64,000 nt of DNA, taken from NCBI RefSeq assembly GCF_023343835.1, contig NC_064438.1:11451077-11515076 (forward strand), written 5' to 3'. Position numbers and translations under genes: made by a program. Under the pieces are notes generated by a model. It did not search any database and was not told where the DNA came from. It was given only the letters and a program-made list of their open reading frames with translations. Positions 26,264 to 43,300 of this stretch are shown here, one piece after another; position 1 is the stretch's first letter; each line of letters starts with the position of its first letter. This stretch comes from Lagopus muta. Its lineage: Eukaryota; Chordata; Aves; Galliformes; Phasianidae.

Positions 26264-28224
26264 TAGAAACATTGAAATAAACCATTCAGAATTACTTTCA
26301 GCAAAAGAAAGGCATGTGCTACAGTTAATTTTAATACATTATATTATTCCGAGGAACACAGAAAAAAAAATAATTCCTGATGAAGTAAAAAACTGTGAAG
26401 GAATTCCAGAATTTACTTTTAAGTTAAAATAAAATATAGTATGAAAAAGAAGTGGTAGAATGTTAAGCTGTGATATTCACACTTTGGGTCAATTGCCAAA
26501 CTGCACATTCTATTGCCCTCAGACCAGGATAAACCAACCATTAATCAAAAGAATCGTCATCCACGAAAGCTATGATGGTGTTTTAACAGTTCTTAATCTA
26601 TTAATAAGAAAGAATAATTAGCAGAATATATTCCCTCTTCCGTTTATATTCGTAGGGCCATTCTTAGCAGAAATTATATGTAGGCTCCCATGGTGTAAAA
26701 ACCCTACGAAAGCCATGAAAATTCACTAAGCTTCCTTACGTACGGTGCCAAGACATTCAGCAGGAACCTCAGTCCTTGCCAAGAAACACGTGTGCTTCAG
26801 ATACAGAAGCTCTGCATGTACCGGTATTTCAACATTCCTGGAGAGAAATGTGACCCCTTGATGAATACACTGGTTTGCTGGCATGCCTGCATTCCTCCCC
26901 ATCTGTCAGAGTGGCATTCTGCCTTCTCACAAGGTGGGATGCCAGTTTCGGAGCACAGGTGCCAACCAAATATAGGTTCAGACTAATACTCTGCAAAATG
27001 TGGCAAATGACATTTCACCTGCAAGAAGATCGTCCTACCTCTGACCCATGCCAAATTAGGATTGCATGCCTCATTAACAAAGGGGGTCATCTTCTGAAAA
27101 TCATGGGCAGCACCAGAAATGCTGGTTTCCTCTGCAATATCTAGCTGAGAGTCTTCAGTGCGGAGGCTTAATTTACAACACACCAGATTTTCCTAGCATT
27201 GCAGGCATGCAGCCCTTTTGAGAAAGCTGCAACAGACCATGGACAGGGATATGTGAATTCATTCTCCCAGACACATTTCGGACCAATTCCAGGATTCTTA
27301 AAAAGAGTAAATGAACTAACAGAGCAGAAAAGACGTAAGTAAAGATGTGTATTACCTCTAAGGGGTTTTGCTAACAACACAAAGAGAATTATCTCTGTTA
27401 TGACTGTCAAGAAAAAAAATAAATAACCCACACTTGTTATCAATTACCAAATCACTCATATAATTTTAAAATTCTTATAAAATAATCAAAGATTTTAATT
27501 AGAAAAATTGACATAAAACACAAAAATGCTACAGTTATCCTTTAGTTTGAGAATTTATGTTCATGTGAAAGCACACTAGTAATGAACAATCACTGTATGA
27601 AAAACATTCATCATATTGTGCCAATACTGATTTGTATTAAGTGGTGTCTCAATATCCTCAGAATAAAGTTTATTTTGCATGCTTTCTTTAAATAAAATGT
27701 TTCACATTATTTTAATCTGACAAGTTAAATATTCACTTGATCAATAAACAGAATAAACCAAGAACAGTATTGGCTTTGCTGCCAAATTAGCTTATCTACA
27801 GTGTATATATAATGCGAGCAACAAAAATGGAGTATTGTTAATCTAAAAATATATATATCTCCTTTCTGGAAATAACTAATTTTACCTTCTTTGGCAATTT
27901 ATTACCATTTCTGTAATTTCTTTATCCCAGGTCACACCTGAAATACCAGCAGCTTTAGCTTAAATTATGTTAAACTGATTATCGACAAACAAAAATCGTT
28001 ATGTACAATTCCATATTATTTAGACTATTCAGAGAGCATGCCACTGCTTTCCCAAATGACAAACTCCAGGCTATTAGCTCTTCCTAGCACAAAATTGCAA
28101 ACCAATACCTTGAATTCTATAATTATAATTCAATACATTGAGATGCAGAGTCCTGCATCTGAGATGAAATAACCCCATGCAACATAACAGGCTGGAGGCC
28201 AACTGGCTAGCGAGCCTATTTGCA

Positions 28225-28865
28225 AGGAAAAAACCTGGAGGTTCCTGGGGACAACAAGCTCATCATGAACCAGCAGTGCGTCCTGGCAGCAAAGAAGGCC
28301 AACAGCATCCTGGGCTGTACCAACGGAAGCAGTGACAGCAGACTGAGAGACTTGATAATTCCCATCTTTCTGGCACCTGTGAGCCTGCATCAGGAGCAGT
28401 GCCTCCAGCTCTGATCTCCCCAGTTGAAGAAAGGCATTGAAAGAGTAGAGCAGGTCAGCAGAGGCACCAAGGCAATCAGCAAGATGAGCAAGAGGAAGCT
28501 GAGAGAGCTGATGTGCACAGCCTGGAAAACAGCAGGCAGAGGGGAGAGCTTATAGCTGCCTGCAGCTGCTTAATGAGAGGGAGTGAGGAAGATGAAAGAA
28601 GGATCCTCACAGAGGTTCACCAAGAAATGACAAGTGGCAATGGATGCAGGTTACATTACAGGAAGTTGTAATTAAACATAAGGAAAAAAGTGCCACGAGG
28701 ACGGCCAAACTCTGGGCTAGGTTGCCAAGAAACAATTCAGTATTACCATCCTTGGAGATACTGGAAACCACACTGGATGCAGCCCCGTGCTCTAATGGGA
28801 TCTGCACCAAGCAGGAGGTAGGACCACATGAGCCCTGGTGTCCCTTCCAACATACAGGATTCTCT
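28225..28865 (+). mobile_element. CR1 LINE, old diverged 3' fragment
   Basis: On the plus strand the sequence follows the last part of the CR1 reverse-transcriptase ORF and 3' UTR: GACAACAAGCTCATCATGAA, AAGAAGGCCAACAGCATCCT, an AGGAAGCTGAGAGAGCTGA block, and near the end TCCTTGGAGATACTGGAAAC and GGTGTCCCTTCCAAC. It is much more diverged than the other two copies, with frame breaks and a weak 3' terminus, so it is an older insertion of a different subfamily. Confidence 0.8.
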
Positions 28866-28869
28866 ATGT

Positions 28870-31800
28870 TGCTGATAGACATGCTTTTATATGATACACA
28901 TACGGGTTCTGGCAATGGCACACACAGGAATGTTCACTCATTAAGCTGGTTAGGGAGAGCACACAGCCTTTTTTTTTTTTTCCCCCCCATCTCAGCCTTC
29001 CATGCAAAGAAACCATCTCAGTCTTCTGTATCAAACTAACTTCTAGTAAATTAACAGCATTAATATGTGACATTTTTACTAAGCTTTCTCACTTTGGATC
29101 CCAAATTCTTTATAAATAATGTATTATTTTAAAATAGATAAAGGCACCTGGTACACCCCCTGGGAAAACAAAGACGTGAAGTCAGCAGAACAGCTTATCT
29201 TTCTTTCTGGTACTTTGTACCTGTGGGCCATAACCACTCATCCTAACATAAAGCTTTCTGGGCAGCACACCGTGACAGTCTCAGACCTGTCATAAATACC
29301 ACGATATAAAAAAGGACGTGATCTTTCACATCCAGGTTAATTTCTTCAAAGTTTATTATTTCAGACAATTAAACATACCCTGATGCTTGGGCTCAAATTC
29401 CTATGCTTAATGTCAAAATGTACATACGTTGCTGCAGTACTGCACCTGCAACTTTATGTTGTTTACTATAAGAGAAAGCATACCAAAATGTTAAAGTCAA
29501 CCGCAGCGTAGGCAGAATGCATAGTAGGTTCTTGGTAAAGTTGGCAGACAGTTTATAGTTTATTAATACTGTGTATAGCTTGAAAAGTTCACTACATTAA
29601 TTTTAAAGACCCGATGCAAGAAATAAGATGTTGGCATTAAACAGGTAAAAGCGGGTAATGAATTTCTCTTTTATTTTTGTATTTATTGCAGTCACTCAAA
29701 GCCAATAGGCTGTGACTGATACCGAATTAATAATCCATGGCCCAGCACAGGGACAAAGTAGAAGAGCAAATATCTATTCATACATCTTTTTGTACAGTAA
29801 AGATCTTACAGCAGCAAAAACCAAGGGGACATGCTCTCTGCATGTTAAGTAACACATGTCACCAGAACACATACAAACTGGCTGTAGTGGACCTAATTCA
29901 TCTTACAGGCTCCTGTAAGTAGGAAGGGTAGTGAACGATCACATACATGGAACACAGACTGTCAGGACACAAATTAATGTAGGTGTTTTTGTAGAAGGAA
30001 AAATGTTTGTATTGCAGTGGCAGTTGACAGTGCTGTGACACAGCCCTACTGTGGAAATGCAGATTTGTGTCAGTCTTCAAGGTTTATTTGGACATCAGAT
30101 GCATGTGAAAGTTCTGCGTATTCCACTGAGCATGAAAGTCAAGCAGAAACATTTCAGAAAGGACTCTGATTTGGGACTTACACACACATATCACAATGGT
30201 AATGCACCTTCTTTTTGTTTGTTTTTCAAAACAAAATCTTTTCCAGATCATTTTGAATTGAATTAAAAGCATCAGTATCAAGATACCTGGTGTAATGTCT
30301 TATACCTCTCTACGGACCACTTCCACTGTTGCTGAATCCCTAATGAGGAGCAACTACAGTCACACAAGATTAGGAAGGAGACCATGCAGAGCCATGTCTT
30401 CTGCATTCCAATTACATTTCCTTCCCATTTTTCTTTGCTCATACAGAAAAAGATTCAAAGGTATTAGAAACAGGGAATCGTTATAAGAAAACACAGATTC
30501 TATACACAGACAACTTTCAACCGACTTCAGAGGCTTGGCTTTCACAGTGTTATATGACTCAAAAAAAAGACAATGTTGATTCTATCCAAGCTTTTTCAGA
30601 GAAGAATCTGTCACCATAATGTATAAAGTTTTGTCCGTACCATTTTCAAATCACCCAATAATTTCAATTCCCTAAGAAAACCAGATGGAACTGTTAGATT
30701 CTCATGAGGAGTTTCACTTCATGGGAATTTTCCTTGAAATATTCTGCTTTACTACAGATAAATGAAGCAGAAGATGGAGGAACTACTGAATTTGCAGTCT
30801 AAACAAACACAGTTCATTTTGATAATGCTGAAGGTTGTGCTTCACCATTCAGGCTCATGGTAGAATAACTGAATTTGGCAAACACTTTCTGTGAAATGTC
30901 TTGTCTTTATTGGTGCTTTTATGTGTTATCAAGCACAAAAGGAAAAGAAGGAAAAGAAGAGAGAGATAAAAAGCTGTATCTTCATTGCAATAGAAGATTT
31001 GTACCCAGGTACACTATTGGGTACAGTGGTAAATGAAGAAGCCCAGACAGTCTAATATGATGTAATAACTCAATGGAAGGAAAGCTCTCTGCTTTCTTAT
31101 TTTGATGTAGCTGGTTCACATTCACTGCAAGTAAGAGAGATGCCTGGCCTTGACTGGCTGTCTTGATATAGAAGCTACCTGGCTCCTTGCTCCCCTAGGA
31201 CTGTGCCTATAGTGAGCTGTCCTGACTTACCTTTTAACTTGCTAAAAAAAGGGGATTTTTTTTAATCTTTATATTGAGAACAAAGCCTAATACGTGCAAC
31301 AATACTGGAAGCCTACATACAGCTGGGTTCAAGGACAACATTTCTCCGTTCTTTGTTTTCTTCATTTGTTAAGCTGAGGCAACAATTCTTACTTTGTTCC
31401 CTGTGGTACTGAATGATGGTGTCTCTCCTAGCCCAGAAATAAAAGTAAGTGAAGATAGTCTTTGTATTGATGTGCTGCCTGTCTTGTTTACGATAGAAAC
31501 TATTTTGTTTTTAGAAAGAAAGCTTCTAAGAAAAGCTTTTATAACAGGTTCAGAAATATAAAAGCCATTTCAGGATGAAGACACCTCTATCCTTTATTTT
31601 GTTAGTCCTTGAAAGGGCTTTTTAAATGTTAACAGCTAGGACTGACTTCCCTCAGCTGATGCTCCCTTCTCAGCAATCCTTTTGTTGACATCTCTTTGTT
31701 TGCCCTTAGCTTGCCCCTCCTTCTTCCCAACCCCGTAAAACACAACTTAGCAAGAGCTTGGGCTGAACTTTTGGCAGACATGGTGACACTAAGCCACACC

Positions 31801-34800
31801 GAGCAAGTACATTGTGTAAAGCAGGTCTCAATTAAAAATAGGTTTCCCCAGCAATACACAGAACATTTTCCACTCTTCCCTGTGGTAACCTCTTCATACT
31901 GCAGTGGTCAGAGAAGCAGCAGCATTTTCATCTTAAAGTATACTGAGAGATGTAACATTTCTGAAATGCCAGGGCAATATCCTGTTTCCACTTAAAAAAA
32001 AAAATAAAATAGAGCTTTCTGCTAAAAAGAAATTTAATTTCAGCTGTGTACTTAAAATAGGTGTATATATACATATGATATGTACTTCTTCTTAATTTCA
32101 AGCTAAAAAGATGCTTATTCTTGGGCAGAGCCAGGACTATAACTGGGGAAGATTCAGCTCTGAAACCACAGCTCCCAGACCAGGGTCGTCCTGCCTCATT
32201 ACAGCAGCTCCGTCAGTACTGTGAGGCAAAGACATCCTTATCACATTGCACAATGAAAAAAGGCCTTTTGGCTGTGAAACCTAGCTCTACTTCACTTTAA
32301 TCCTCTCTACCTCCACACAGAGACCTCAATACACATATGCATTTTTTCAAACGTTCTACATCGTACTCCTCTAAGATAGAACTACCACAAGATGTAGGTA
32401 AGCTTCTGCTTTCCCATATCTAGCTTTCCTAAGCTAGCATCTGCCCAGAAGTTCTTGTTGCTGAGGCTCAGAGCTTGTAAATGTGCTGGTGCAGAAAGTC
32501 TTCACTAAGGTAGTTTTTCTGGCATTTCCTGTAACAGAGTTGGTTTCCTCCCACCCCAAGACAGGAGCTCATCACCAAAGCAGAAGAGAGTAACTGTGCA
32601 GAACAGCGAATAGTTTTGTCACCTTAAGAGTTATTGGACCTCACCTCACTCTCTCCTCATTGTCTAGGGGTTCTTCCCTACTGTTGTTTAGCTATATGGA
32701 TGGGCAGTCATTTAAGTGAAGTCTGACTGCTGCATCACAGCCAGTTACTACTTGATGACAAAACTCTACCTCCTGTGCCCTGAGTGCCAGCTTCCAGAGC
32801 ATCTCTTCTTTTTCCCACAAACGTTGCCCAGGATCCTTACCTACTACTTTGTTTATATGCTAAAACAGTCTCACAGATTCAAGAAGACAGGTTTCTTCGT
32901 AAAAGCCAATCTGTCTAGCTCTCTTGTGAATCATGCTATTTTTCAGTTGTTCAAAAATGACAGGAAATACAACACTGGATCTTAACATGAGAGGATTTCC
33001 ATAGCACTGTCCTTTCTCCTAATGTACTAGTAATGCTGGAGTTAAGTAAAGCTCACACATCCTCAGAACAGCCTGTAATATCTCTGGATAGATAAGTGAC
33101 ACTTTTGCATAACCAGTTTTCAGAGACAATTCACACTTTTGCCAGCATTGTGATCATTCCATTTTTAAGTTCCCCCATACGTACCTGGTGGCATTTAATG
33201 CTAGACATGTATGTGGTTTTTTATTATTAATCAATAATTCAAAAACAGAATTTTTATCACAAGTGAGCAATAAGGTAATGAATATATTTACAGCAGTCCC
33301 TTACTAAAATGTCATTAGCACATCATTATTTATAATGTAAACAAAAAGCCACCATTGCAGTCAGCGGTATAAATAATATGTCAGCCATCCTGAAAACATC
33401 TTGAAGTTAACTGTAAGCCACAACTGAGACCCAATGATCAAATATGATTTTGATTTAGCACAAAGCCTGATTTTCTTGTATCTTTTCTTTTTTTTTTCCA
33501 CAGTAGCAATCCTTCCCAGTTTGTAAGGAAACCATAGCCATGAACCTAAAACGTCCCATGTGTTTTTCTTAAGGAACAGGTCTTAAAGCATGATAGTACA
33601 AAAACCTGCCATAAAAGCTTAACTAAAAAAGAAACAAACAAACAAAAAAACCTGAAAAAATAAAATCTCACTGATATGAAGCTGACACAATTCCTATTTA
33701 ACAGACTAAAAATGCTGCTAGGTACTATAAAAACAGAATTGTTTTGTTTTGGTTTTGTTTGTTTGTTTGTTTGTTTTTTTACTTTCTCTGTGACTATGCT
33801 ATTAATTACACTTTTTGTGATCCATTTGTGATAAATCATTGTTAAAAAAATGGAAATTTCAGCTAAGCAAATCCCTTTAGCAGTCACTGTGTAATTATAC
33901 AGATTCATTAAAATGGGAATAAAGTTGTAAATACAATATTATCTTATATCAGTGCTCCCTCCTCCTCTTTACCATTGTCAAATTATTATGGCAGTTTTAG
34001 AACAGGAGGAACAGCTGAGCCTGTTTGATTTTGCACACTCAGTGCAATAAATGTAAACATGAATTTAAATATCACTATCCCAGTGCTGTTTTGTATAAAT
34101 TATATTGAAAATAATGACAGTCAACAAATATCTATAATTGAACCTACCTACCTAAGAGCAGCAGGGCTGTATCAGCACATCTCTACATTAGTAGAGCTGC
34201 AGAACTTTTGTGCTCCATCTCAGGAGTCGTTTCTTACAATATCTTTTTTCTCTGCACTTCAGCCCTACAAAAGAAGGATGGAGGACGTGTGAAGGACAGG
34301 GCACAGGGAAGATGCTAAAAAGTATCAAAGCGGCTGAATAGCTTCAAAGCCCTTCCCAAACAAACAAAGGAAAACATTGCAATGATACCTTTTTAACCTC
34401 CTCCATTTCTCCTCCTCTGTAAGGAGGAAGTTCATAAGAACAGCTTCGCTGAGAGCAGTTCACCCTTTACACACACAGAGAGATCCCTCTCATAGTGCAG
34501 AGCAGAAGCCTAACCTCGGTAGCCCAAAAGGAGCTTTCCATTTACTCGCAAAGAACTGAACACCTTTCCCTTGTGAGATAAGCTGTCCATCAGCATGTTT
34601 TCACTGTGCGCAGACCCCTGTGCTACAGGCTGTTCGCCCCCAGTCAGGCTTTGTAGCAGTGTGGGCTTCTGCCTTGCAGGTGACCACATGTGGAGTTTGC
34701 AGGCAGAGCCTATCTTGTCCTTTCTTGCTCCCAGCCTCCAAAACCCAAAGATTTCCATGCTATAGCACAGATAAGTAGCACTACAAAGGAAAGCAGATGG

Positions 34801-35300
34801 ACTCAGGGGCTCAAACCTGAAACGTTTAGCTGTTGCAAACAAAATCTCTGGAATAAACCAAGCCAAAACAAATTACTAAAGAGAAGTATGCACAAAGAAA
34901 AGCAGTTTAGCTCTCTACAAGTCAAAAGGAAGCTTGGATTAAACTGAGAAGAACACAGGGTTTGGGACACATCCTGACTTACATACAGCATGTAGGAAAA
35001 CTGAGGGGACAAGCACACGTGATTTCTGGGCACAGCAAGAAATGAGAGCTACTTGGCTGAACTCACTGCACAAAGGCAGTGTGAAAACACAGACCAAGCC
35101 ACCCGAAGACCCGATGAGGGCACCATCTTCAGCTCTCTGATTGAAAGAAAATGGGAGCCATTCATTTCGAACCAGGTATTAAGCAGGATTTGAGAGGACC
35201 GAGAACCTTTATGTGTGTTTATTCCTGTTTCCATCTGCTGCAGCTTATTTCATTTTAGCTTCAAAAATCCATAACCAGCCAACTTCAACCCTTCAGCAGC
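28870..35300. other. Gene-free DNA upstream of C11orf58
   Basis: No exon with splice support and no transposon recognised. It contains a T-run/C-run junction near 28970-28988 and an AAAC/GTTT simple-repeat pair at 33627-33780. GC content climbs after 35.2 kb toward the promoter island. Confidence 0.5.
33627..33780. repeat. AAAC-rich and GTTT-rich tracts facing each other
   Basis: Near 33627-33650 the plus strand is AAAC/AAAAC repeats, and at 33741-33780 it is GTTT/GTTTT repeats. The two are complementary, so the transcript of either strand could fold into a hairpin with a loop of about 90 bases. Simple-repeat origin is likely. Confidence 0.6.
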
Positions 35301-35398
35301 CACGTGCAAGTTGCAGCAGGACTTTGCGCACAGCACTTGCACCTCTCAGCGCTTGCACCTTAACCCCCTGCCACAGGCGGTGCCTCAGGGGAGGGACT

Positions 35399-35419
35399 GC
35401 GGTGCGGTGCGGTGCGGTG
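35399..35419 (+). repeat. GCGGT short tandem repeat
   Basis: Four perfect copies of a GC-rich pentamer at the left edge of the C11orf58 CpG island. Confidence 0.9.
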
Positions 35420-35760
35420 ATTCAGAGGCGAGGCGAGGCAAGAACTCGCCTTCCCTTTGTGAGCATTACCTCAGGCTCCGAGCCGGCCGCGCTCACACGA
35501 CGGCAGAAAAGCTGCTCCCCTAAGCCGGGAGCCCCACCTCACCCCTGAGCGCACTTCGCCGTCGGCGGGCGAAGGCTCGGCGAGCGGCTGCACCTCAGCG
35601 CCAACCGCCACTGTAATGCAGTAACAGACGCGGCTCCCGGTGCGAGCCCCCACAGGTGCCTCGCGGGGGCGTGGCCGCCCAACGGCCGCCTCGCGCCCCG
35701 CCCTCGCGCCCCGCCCTCTTTCCCGCCCGCGGCGGCCCTCGGCTCCCGCCTACCGCGCTG

Positions 35761-35768
35761 CCAATCAG
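35761..35768 (+). promoter_or_regulatory. CCAAT box
   Basis: CCAATCAG is the full NF-Y consensus, about 200 bases upstream of the C11orf58 start codon and flanked by GC boxes. The position is typical of TATA-less promoters. Confidence 0.6.
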
Positions 35769-35968
35769 CGCGCGGAACGGCCCCGCCGCCGCGGGGATCT
35801 CTGGGAGCGGTAGTCCTTGCCCGCTCGGGCGGCGCCGCCGCGGCTTCTTGTGAGAACTACCGATCCCGGCGTCCCCCGCGCTCAACCCCGGGGCCGCGAC
35901 CCGACGCCAGCGGAGGGAGCGGCTTCGGCAGGAAGGCGGTGCAGCGGCCCGGTCACTCAGCCGCGGCC

Positions 35969-40082
<4,114 letters not shown>

Positions 40083-40310
40083 CTGCAGATGTAACAGCTT
40101 TGTATTTAAAGTACAGCAAGCCTTATTGTTACAGTGCAAAGTGGAGGACTGCTACAGCACAAATCTTTGTATTATGATTTTAAGACGACCCTGTTAGATG
40201 ACAAAAAGTAGTGTTTGCTTTCAGTTGCCGTGGGCACAGTGAGATTCCTGGTTTTTGTAAAGTGTATAAAATAACGGATGAAGAAATAAATTCTTTGTTC
40301 CTGCCCAATC
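40083..40310 (+). other. C11orf58: C11orf58 3' UTR with poly(A) signal
   Basis: About 225 bases with a canonical AATAAA at 40285-40290, so cleavage is expected near 40300-40315. Further AATAAA hexamers near 41347 and 41389 could serve longer messages. Confidence 0.75.
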
Positions 40311-43300
40311 TCTACTATGTTATCTAAACTATCCTTCCCCTTACTTCATGGCCAGATTAGAGAAATTCCTGCTTGTAGTTTCTTCAGTTATTACTCTAGT
40401 CTTGAATTCTTAACTGTGAGATTACACGTGACTTACTGGATGTTGCATTAGTTGTAAAATAACCAGTATTGGTACTTGCTCTGTGATGCAGTAGAGCTTT
40501 AAACAGTGATTTTGTCAATAGATGCTAGTGGTGATAGGACTAAGAGCAGAAACTGCTCACTTCTGTGACAGTATTAATCGCTGTATCCAGCTCAAGTCCT
40601 ACAGCAGTCGGTAGGAAAAGATTCTTTAGAACTGAATTCTACAACAGGGGACTCTAGTTTCTTCTTTCTTTAGGTTGATAGTAGCAAAGGGGTAAGAAAC
40701 TGTAGGTGGTAGGCCTTTATACCTTTCACTGGAAGAAAGTGATTCTGAATGATTGGCTCCTGGTTAAAGGACTGAGCTGTTATTTTTTAATAATTCCTCC
40801 TAAAGAACTGAGTTTACTTTAAAAGAGAATATATACTTTGATAATGAGAAGGATATACAAATAATTTAGTGTTTTAAGGTGTAGAGTAAAGTTGAACATG
40901 CAAACCTTTCCTTGCTTGGTTGTCTGAGTTACCATGCAAGAGTTGTATCTCTCCAGTAAATCTGACGTGCTTACAGAGGCAGGACTTCAGTAACTCCTTT
41001 CAGCAAAAGTCAAGCACATCCATTTCCTCTGCAAATTTATTGTATTAAAGTAAACAGTAAAATAACAACTCAGACTCGGTTTCTTCTTAGTGCATCAGAT
41101 GGAGGATCTGCCTGTCCTTGCTGGGGGATGGAATGGCAGATCCATACCACTGGCACGGCCTCCTTCTACAGCAGTGTTTTGTGAAATCCCGTGTACTTAC
41201 GGAGAATCTTCCATTCCTATATACAATCTCTTGCATGCAGATACAAGTTGCAAGCCAATGAGCTTACACAAAAGCAGCAGGTTATACTATTGCATAGGTT
41301 TACTGAACCTACACAGTGGAACACAAGTTTTTGAGGGAGATCTTGGAATAAAATGCATTATGGAAAAAATAAAAAGCAGTATGACTGTAAATAAAAACTG
41401 TATCTTTTAATTTAGGTAGTTATTTTATTTTGGCACTTTGTCCAGTTGTTTGTTTATTTATTTTAAGTCATTTGGTTTTGAAAAAACTCCATACAGCAGT
41501 CATTAAGTTCAGTGATTTGCATGAATTTTTGGTTTTCTAATATTCCAAGAGTTTAATACATAGGCAAACACTGCCTGCATACTGCAAAGAACAGAGACTT
41601 CACCGTGACTTGTGAAAGGTGTTCTGTCTTTGAGCCATCTAAAAAGCATGAAAGTAGAAGGATGTTTTTTTTTTATTATTTTATTTTAGTTTAGATTTGG
41701 CTGTCAGCTGTTGTTTATTGCCTTGAGTGGAGTGCAATTACAAAATCTCAGTGTGGGCTGTAAAGAGCTGCATATACACTGACCTGTCGTCTCTGTCCCA
41801 GCATTGACACCAGTGCTGCTCTTGCAACTTTTTCTTCTGCAACTGCTCAGCACCTACTCAGATCTCTTGACTTACCACCTGCAAGCATCTAAACACACTC
41901 AGAAGGTGACAGAACCCACCCTGCTGCTTTCCCACTAGCCTCCGAGGAAGGGCATATCAAAACCTGCCCTGAGAGCTTCTCTCCATAGTGCAACCAGCCT
42001 GGAAAGAGCTGGGAAAAGGAGACAGCTGGCAGGCTCTGCGTGGGTCTCTGCCCACAGAGAAGGCTGCTGCAGTGAGTGCCATCAGGGCCCCCAGCACTCA
42101 GCTCTGCCCTGAATTCACTGCAGCCTCCTGCCTTGTTGAAGATTTGGACATCAATTCCAAACACAGATAGATCACACAAGAATGAGACTTTTCTGATAAC
42201 AGCTCTTACCTGGAAGAGTCAACACAGCGTCACTTCCATTCCCCAAGGACATGGCAGATAATTTTGATGAGGTCGAGTGCAATGCATTTCTAATAGTGAA
42301 CTAAGACTAACTTGCTCAGAACAGGAGCTGTGCACATTCATGTCAGTTTCTAATACTATGTCAGCACCTGCAGATTCATCTCTGAAGCAGCCTGTCTATG
42401 GAACTTCTCACACGTTAAGGAAGACTGATGCAGTTCAGCACAGATTTCTAACTGCAGAGTCAGTTTTAACAATATTTGGTATAAAAACATCAGTATTAGT
42501 GGTGTGTTCAGCAGCAGAACAGTTTCAGCTTCCATTAGAACTGAGAGAAAAAAAAATAATCAAGACTCTATTGGTTGAATCTGTAGTTAGTTCTCTGCCT
42601 TTACAGGCTGCTGTGGAAGGAACCCCTGAGAGGACTGCAGAACACAAGCAGATCCCAAGTCAAAGAAACCAACCGAGTTTGTCTTTCCAAACAAGATTTG
42701 GCCACATATTCCTCAACTCAAAGACCTCTCAATAGAAAGGGATAAGAGCCCACACTTGAACGTGCCTTTGGAAACGACTGATGAAAGTCTCATCTGTCAC
42801 AGAACCACCAGTAAAGGTTCTCATCTGGGTCTAAACCACACTGAAAATGCACCCCCAGGTTAGTGCAGGTGCATTACTGGCACGTAGCTTTGGAAAACAG
42901 AGCACTTGATTGGCTGGAAAGCACCAGTGTTCCTGCCCTCCTCTCCTCTGCCCTCTGGAAGAAGGAACCCCTCAAGATGAGTTCATCTCAGCCCCTGGCC
43001 CACAAGGTCCTGCAATCGCAAAAGTGGGTATTTCTAAGCCAAGTAAAAAAGGAATCCATTTCTTTCTCACCATCATACAGGAATTCTTCAAGGCCAAGGA
43101 AGCCTGGTCTATAAGGTGCCCTGTAGCTTTGTGCAACTGCTTTACAGTTTACTCTTCCTTTTTTTTTTTCCTGAAGAAGAGGCTGACAACTTGATTCCTG
43201 AAAGCACAATTTATAGGCCAGCTTCAAAGCTATAGGTCCTTCTAAGGCTCTGGTTGGGGAATTCACATCAAAGACGATGCGCACATGTTGTTCTGATGTC

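Larger units (their letters stand above)
20290..28200. other. Gene-free AT-rich DNA
   Basis: No exon, RNA gene or clear transposon was recognised in about 7.9 kb. It holds a TA-rich microsatellite near 24434-24469, a 26-bp palindrome at 26130 and an A18 run at 26246-26263. The part from 26760 to 27300 is less AT-rich and has a few longer open frames, but without splice-site or family support. Confidence 0.5.

Noticed and set aside
1-35000. SOX6 coding exons
   Set aside because: I looked for known SOX6 protein segments (leucine zipper, HMG box, N-terminus) in all frames and saw none; only upstream or intronic sequence is plausible.
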